Assembly (NCBI GenBank): GCA_002682825.1
Contig: NOKP01000048.1
Coordinates: 124,001-188,000, forward strand
From: Neonectria sp. B-13
Taxonomy: Eukaryota; Ascomycota; Sordariomycetes; Hypocreales; Nectriaceae
Direction of reading: 5' to 3'
Length of the DNA stretch: 64,000 bases
In this document: piece by piece, positions 61,706 through 64,000 of the stretch
Layout of the letters: the number at the start of each line of letters is the position of its first letter
How positions within the stretch are numbered: the stretch's first letter is position 1
The notes under the pieces: generated by a model
What the model was told of the DNA's origin: nothing
The model's database searches: none
Seen by the model: the letters and a program-made list of their open reading frames with translations, nothing else
Translations under genes and position numbers: made by a program

Positions 61706-64000
61706 CTACGCTTTGGTCTTGTAAAAGTCCTCCACTAGGAACCTTTTGTTGAACCGCACCTTCTGCGCCATCGCCACGTCCAGCAACCAGTCGGGCGCTA
61801 CCACTCTGGGCTCCATGTTGCCCTTGCATGCCATCTCGTGGAAGCGCTCCCACAGGAGCTTTTCCTCCGGGCTATTGCTGCTGAGGAGATAGACGGGCTC
61901 CGGCGGCGCATTGCCGTCCTCTTCTGCCGTCGTCGGTCGGATCGTCGTGCCGCTGCGCGCTCGGTAAATTTTGAAGATAGCACTATTGGCCTCCGCGATA
62001 GCCTTGTAACTATCCGGCCCGTTGCGAATCTTCTCGGTGCAGTAGACGGGAACGCCTAGGAGGAGTTTCCCCCGATTCGACTTGGCACGGGCTACCGACT
62101 TCTCGAGGTTGAAGTTATAGCGTGCTTCCATATCTTTGTCCTGGAGGATGAAGTCGTCTACGTCGACCATCTTGCCTGTCTCCAAGATCTTATCGATGAA
62201 GGTGGACGAGATAACCGTGGGTCCTCGAGCAAGGGCACACAGGAACTTGACTGTGCGGACCACATGAGGAGCTGCTAGGTAGTCGCATGGCTGGCCTTCC
62301 TGAACGATCTGGACACCAAGGTCGCGCAGTTTCCTCTGTCAAGAATATTAGCGCCGTAAAGAAATGTAATAAAAGTTGCGCATATTGACTCACCCGGTCA
62401 TGGTCCTCCTTGTTCTTGTCCCCAACCCACCGACCGAACCCAGTGAGGGTAATACGCATTTCCACGCCTGGTAGAGAGGGCCGTGCCTTTTTGCTAGGCC
62501 GTTTATCATCCGAATCATCTTCCTCAGCTTCCAAGCTTGTGGCTTGCTTGGTCTTGGTGGTCTTTTCGACCTGGTCTGCTGCTCGTTTCCCGCCCCAAGG
62601 CGCGTTGGCTGCCTTGCTGTGTCTCTTCTTCTCTTTCTCATACAATGCGATGTCGGGAGCAATGTCCTGGAGCAGATTTCGTGCTTTCGCCTTGGCGCTG
62701 CGGCCACCTGTTGATGCCATTGAAGGAGTTTCGTTCTCCTTTCCTGATCGAAGAGGACGAGTCCGTATAGGCGTTGCGACCGTGCCTAGAGCCTTGGTGG
62801 TCGTCTTTTTAGCTGTCTTGCCCACCTCTGCGTCGCTTTCTTGAAGGTCCTCCATGTCTCTATCCTCATCTTCCCGACCGATGACAACACCCTCAGCTGG
62901 GCCATGGTGGTAGGCATTGTCCTCAGCTGCCTCGAGGATTCTCCGCTTCCTCTTAGCGCGAGGAGACATGTTCTCTTCGCCGCCAGGGTAGTATAGTTCC
63001 CGCAACTTTGATTCGTCAAAGAAGGTCTGTCCGATAATCTCTCCTAAGTTCGTGCGAGGAGGGAAGTGGTTGTACTTTTTGATAGTCATCGGCTTCATCT
63101 CGCACTTAGCATAACTCTCCTCGATCCACAGGTGGTTGATGACAGAGACACCCCACTCGGGAGCGGCCTTGCATTTCTCACTCGAGTTGCGTGCGGTGAT
63201 GAGATGTGTGTTTTCGGCCTTCATCGTCTTGGTGAATTCAGCCCCACTGGCCCTGATGAGGTTCTCAAGATATGCTCGAGCTTCTCCGCCGTAGTTGGAC
63301 ACCGTGATGCGCAAGTCCTTGAAGCCCTCTATCCCATGTCTAGGAATGGGATAATGTAGAAGACGGCGTAGAGGCGAGGTCCATTCGTTGTGGACGATGA
63401 GGTAGAACAGCCAGGCCAGGTTACCAACGTCCTTGCATGACTGAGCAGCCTGGATGTATTGCGGACCGTCTCGGTACTGACAGATGAACATATCACAGTG
63501 CTCCACCTGCTGAACGAGCCTGCCGCCACTGTTGATAATAATCTCTCGGATGACCTTGTCAAGTCGGGTGCTGATAGAAAGGTCCGTGGAGAACATGACC
63601 TTTCGGTCCTGAAAGACAGTAATTGGCGGGCGGACAACATCTCCGTCCGGTGGCAATGGCAAGTAGCCTGGGGAAGTTGACGTGGCTCCTTCGAGGTTCG
63701 AATTCACTGGGATTGCAAGCTGGTCCTCGGGAGCCTTTTTAAGAATTTCCGGATCAGGTAGCCGATAGGGGCCCTCGTCGATCCGTTTACCTAGCTTAAA
63801 GCAGTCGTCAAACCTACAAATGTTAGTGCCCGATTCACACAAGACCGTAGAATGTCACCCACCAATGTGGTAAAACGACGATTCCTTTCCACCCCTTGGT
63901 TTTGGAAGCCTGAACCTTGGGGTGATCCATAGACAAGGCGCAAATGTGCGTTGTCAAGCGCGTCACATCCTTGGACTCCTGGCCACCAAGAGCCATCGTG
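61706..64000 (-). CDS. brc1: BRCT-repeat DNA-damage protein, Brc1/Rtt107 type; partial (N-terminus beyond window)
   Basis: Nuclear scaffold protein that binds phosphorylated histone H2A at damaged replication forks (role known for yeast Rtt107 and fission-yeast Brc1). Within the window three exons join in frame: 64000-63863 (open at the edge), 63813-62394 and 62335-61706. Splicing creates LPHWFDDCFKLGKRIDE, the end of an N-terminal BRCT. Further BRCT units follow (IREIIINSGGRLVQQVEHCD, VHNEWTSPLRRLLHYPIPR, LRITVSNYGGEARAYLENLI, HLWIEESYAKCE). A basic, Lys/Ser-rich linker with PRAKRKRR and KRPSKKARP likely holds nuclear localisation signals. A C-terminal BRCT pair spans VEMRITLTGFGRWV to APDWLLDVAMAQKVRF. 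About 722 residues are visible; at least one more N-terminal BRCT must lie right of base 64000. It is tail-to-tail with VPS25, 152 bp apart. Confidence 0.9.

Overview
The window is nuclear DNA of a filamentous ascomycete (Pezizomycotina; a sordariomycete looks likely but cannot be proved from sequence alone). The evidence is gene structure and gene content. Most genes carry short introns of about 50-65 nt with GTRAGT-type donors, CTRAC/CTAAT-like branch sites and YAG acceptors. Fungus-restricted families are present: a Zn2Cys6 regulator, a PTH11-like rhodopsin-fold protein, a CYP53 P450, a nitrite reductase with a Rieske tail, an SREBP without obvious animal-type features, and an Rtt107/Brc1 BRCT protein. 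I found no rRNA, convincing tRNA, CRISPR array or intact transposon. All splice sites below were read by eye and checked for frame continuity.

Layout. 1-2188 (-): sulfite reductase flavoprotein subunit (MET10), cut by the window edge. 3308-5046 (-): SLC1-type dicarboxylate/acidic amino acid symporter. 5047-8992: gene-poor. 8993-16688: an aromatic-detoxification block with a P450 reductase (-), a divergent CYP53 benzoate 4-monooxygenase (+), and a Zn2Cys6 regulator (-) whose zinc cluster is assembled from four exons, two of them only 14 and 11 nt long. 17799-22297 (+): myo-inositol transporter and inositol 2-dehydrogenase. 22298-42022: a looser, gene-poor accessory stretch with a PTH11-like membrane protein, a GMC oxidoreductase, a neutral ceramidase, two secreted proteins with carbohydrate-binding-like C-terminal domains that diverge from a degenerate minisatellite, and a secreted BBE-like flavin oxidase. 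42220-64000: a return to conserved cell-biology genes, namely a small probable mitochondrial protein, Srs2 helicase, an unrecognised type I membrane protein with a Pro/Ser-rich tail, SREBP, NAD(P)H nitrite reductase, the ESCRT-II subunit VPS25, and Brc1/Rtt107 running off the right edge.

How the genes work together. The CYP53 protein needs electrons from a P450 reductase, and one is encoded head-to-head with it across a 934-bp shared promoter, with a candidate regulator next door. The inositol transporter and dehydrogenase would form uptake plus the first catabolic step. MET10 and niiA supply reduced sulfur and nitrogen; the niiA promoter carries an exact TCCGCGGA palindrome and GATAAG sites, as expected for NIT4/NirA plus NIT2/AreA control. 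The ceramidase, CBM-like proteins, BBE oxidase and PTH11-like protein are cell-surface or secreted and look like environment-facing accessory genes. I did not find a clearly novel multi-gene system. The strongest unusual signals are the micro-exon zinc cluster, the CYP53/CPR/regulator block, the minisatellite between the two secreted-protein genes, and the internal duplication in the SLC1-type symporter.
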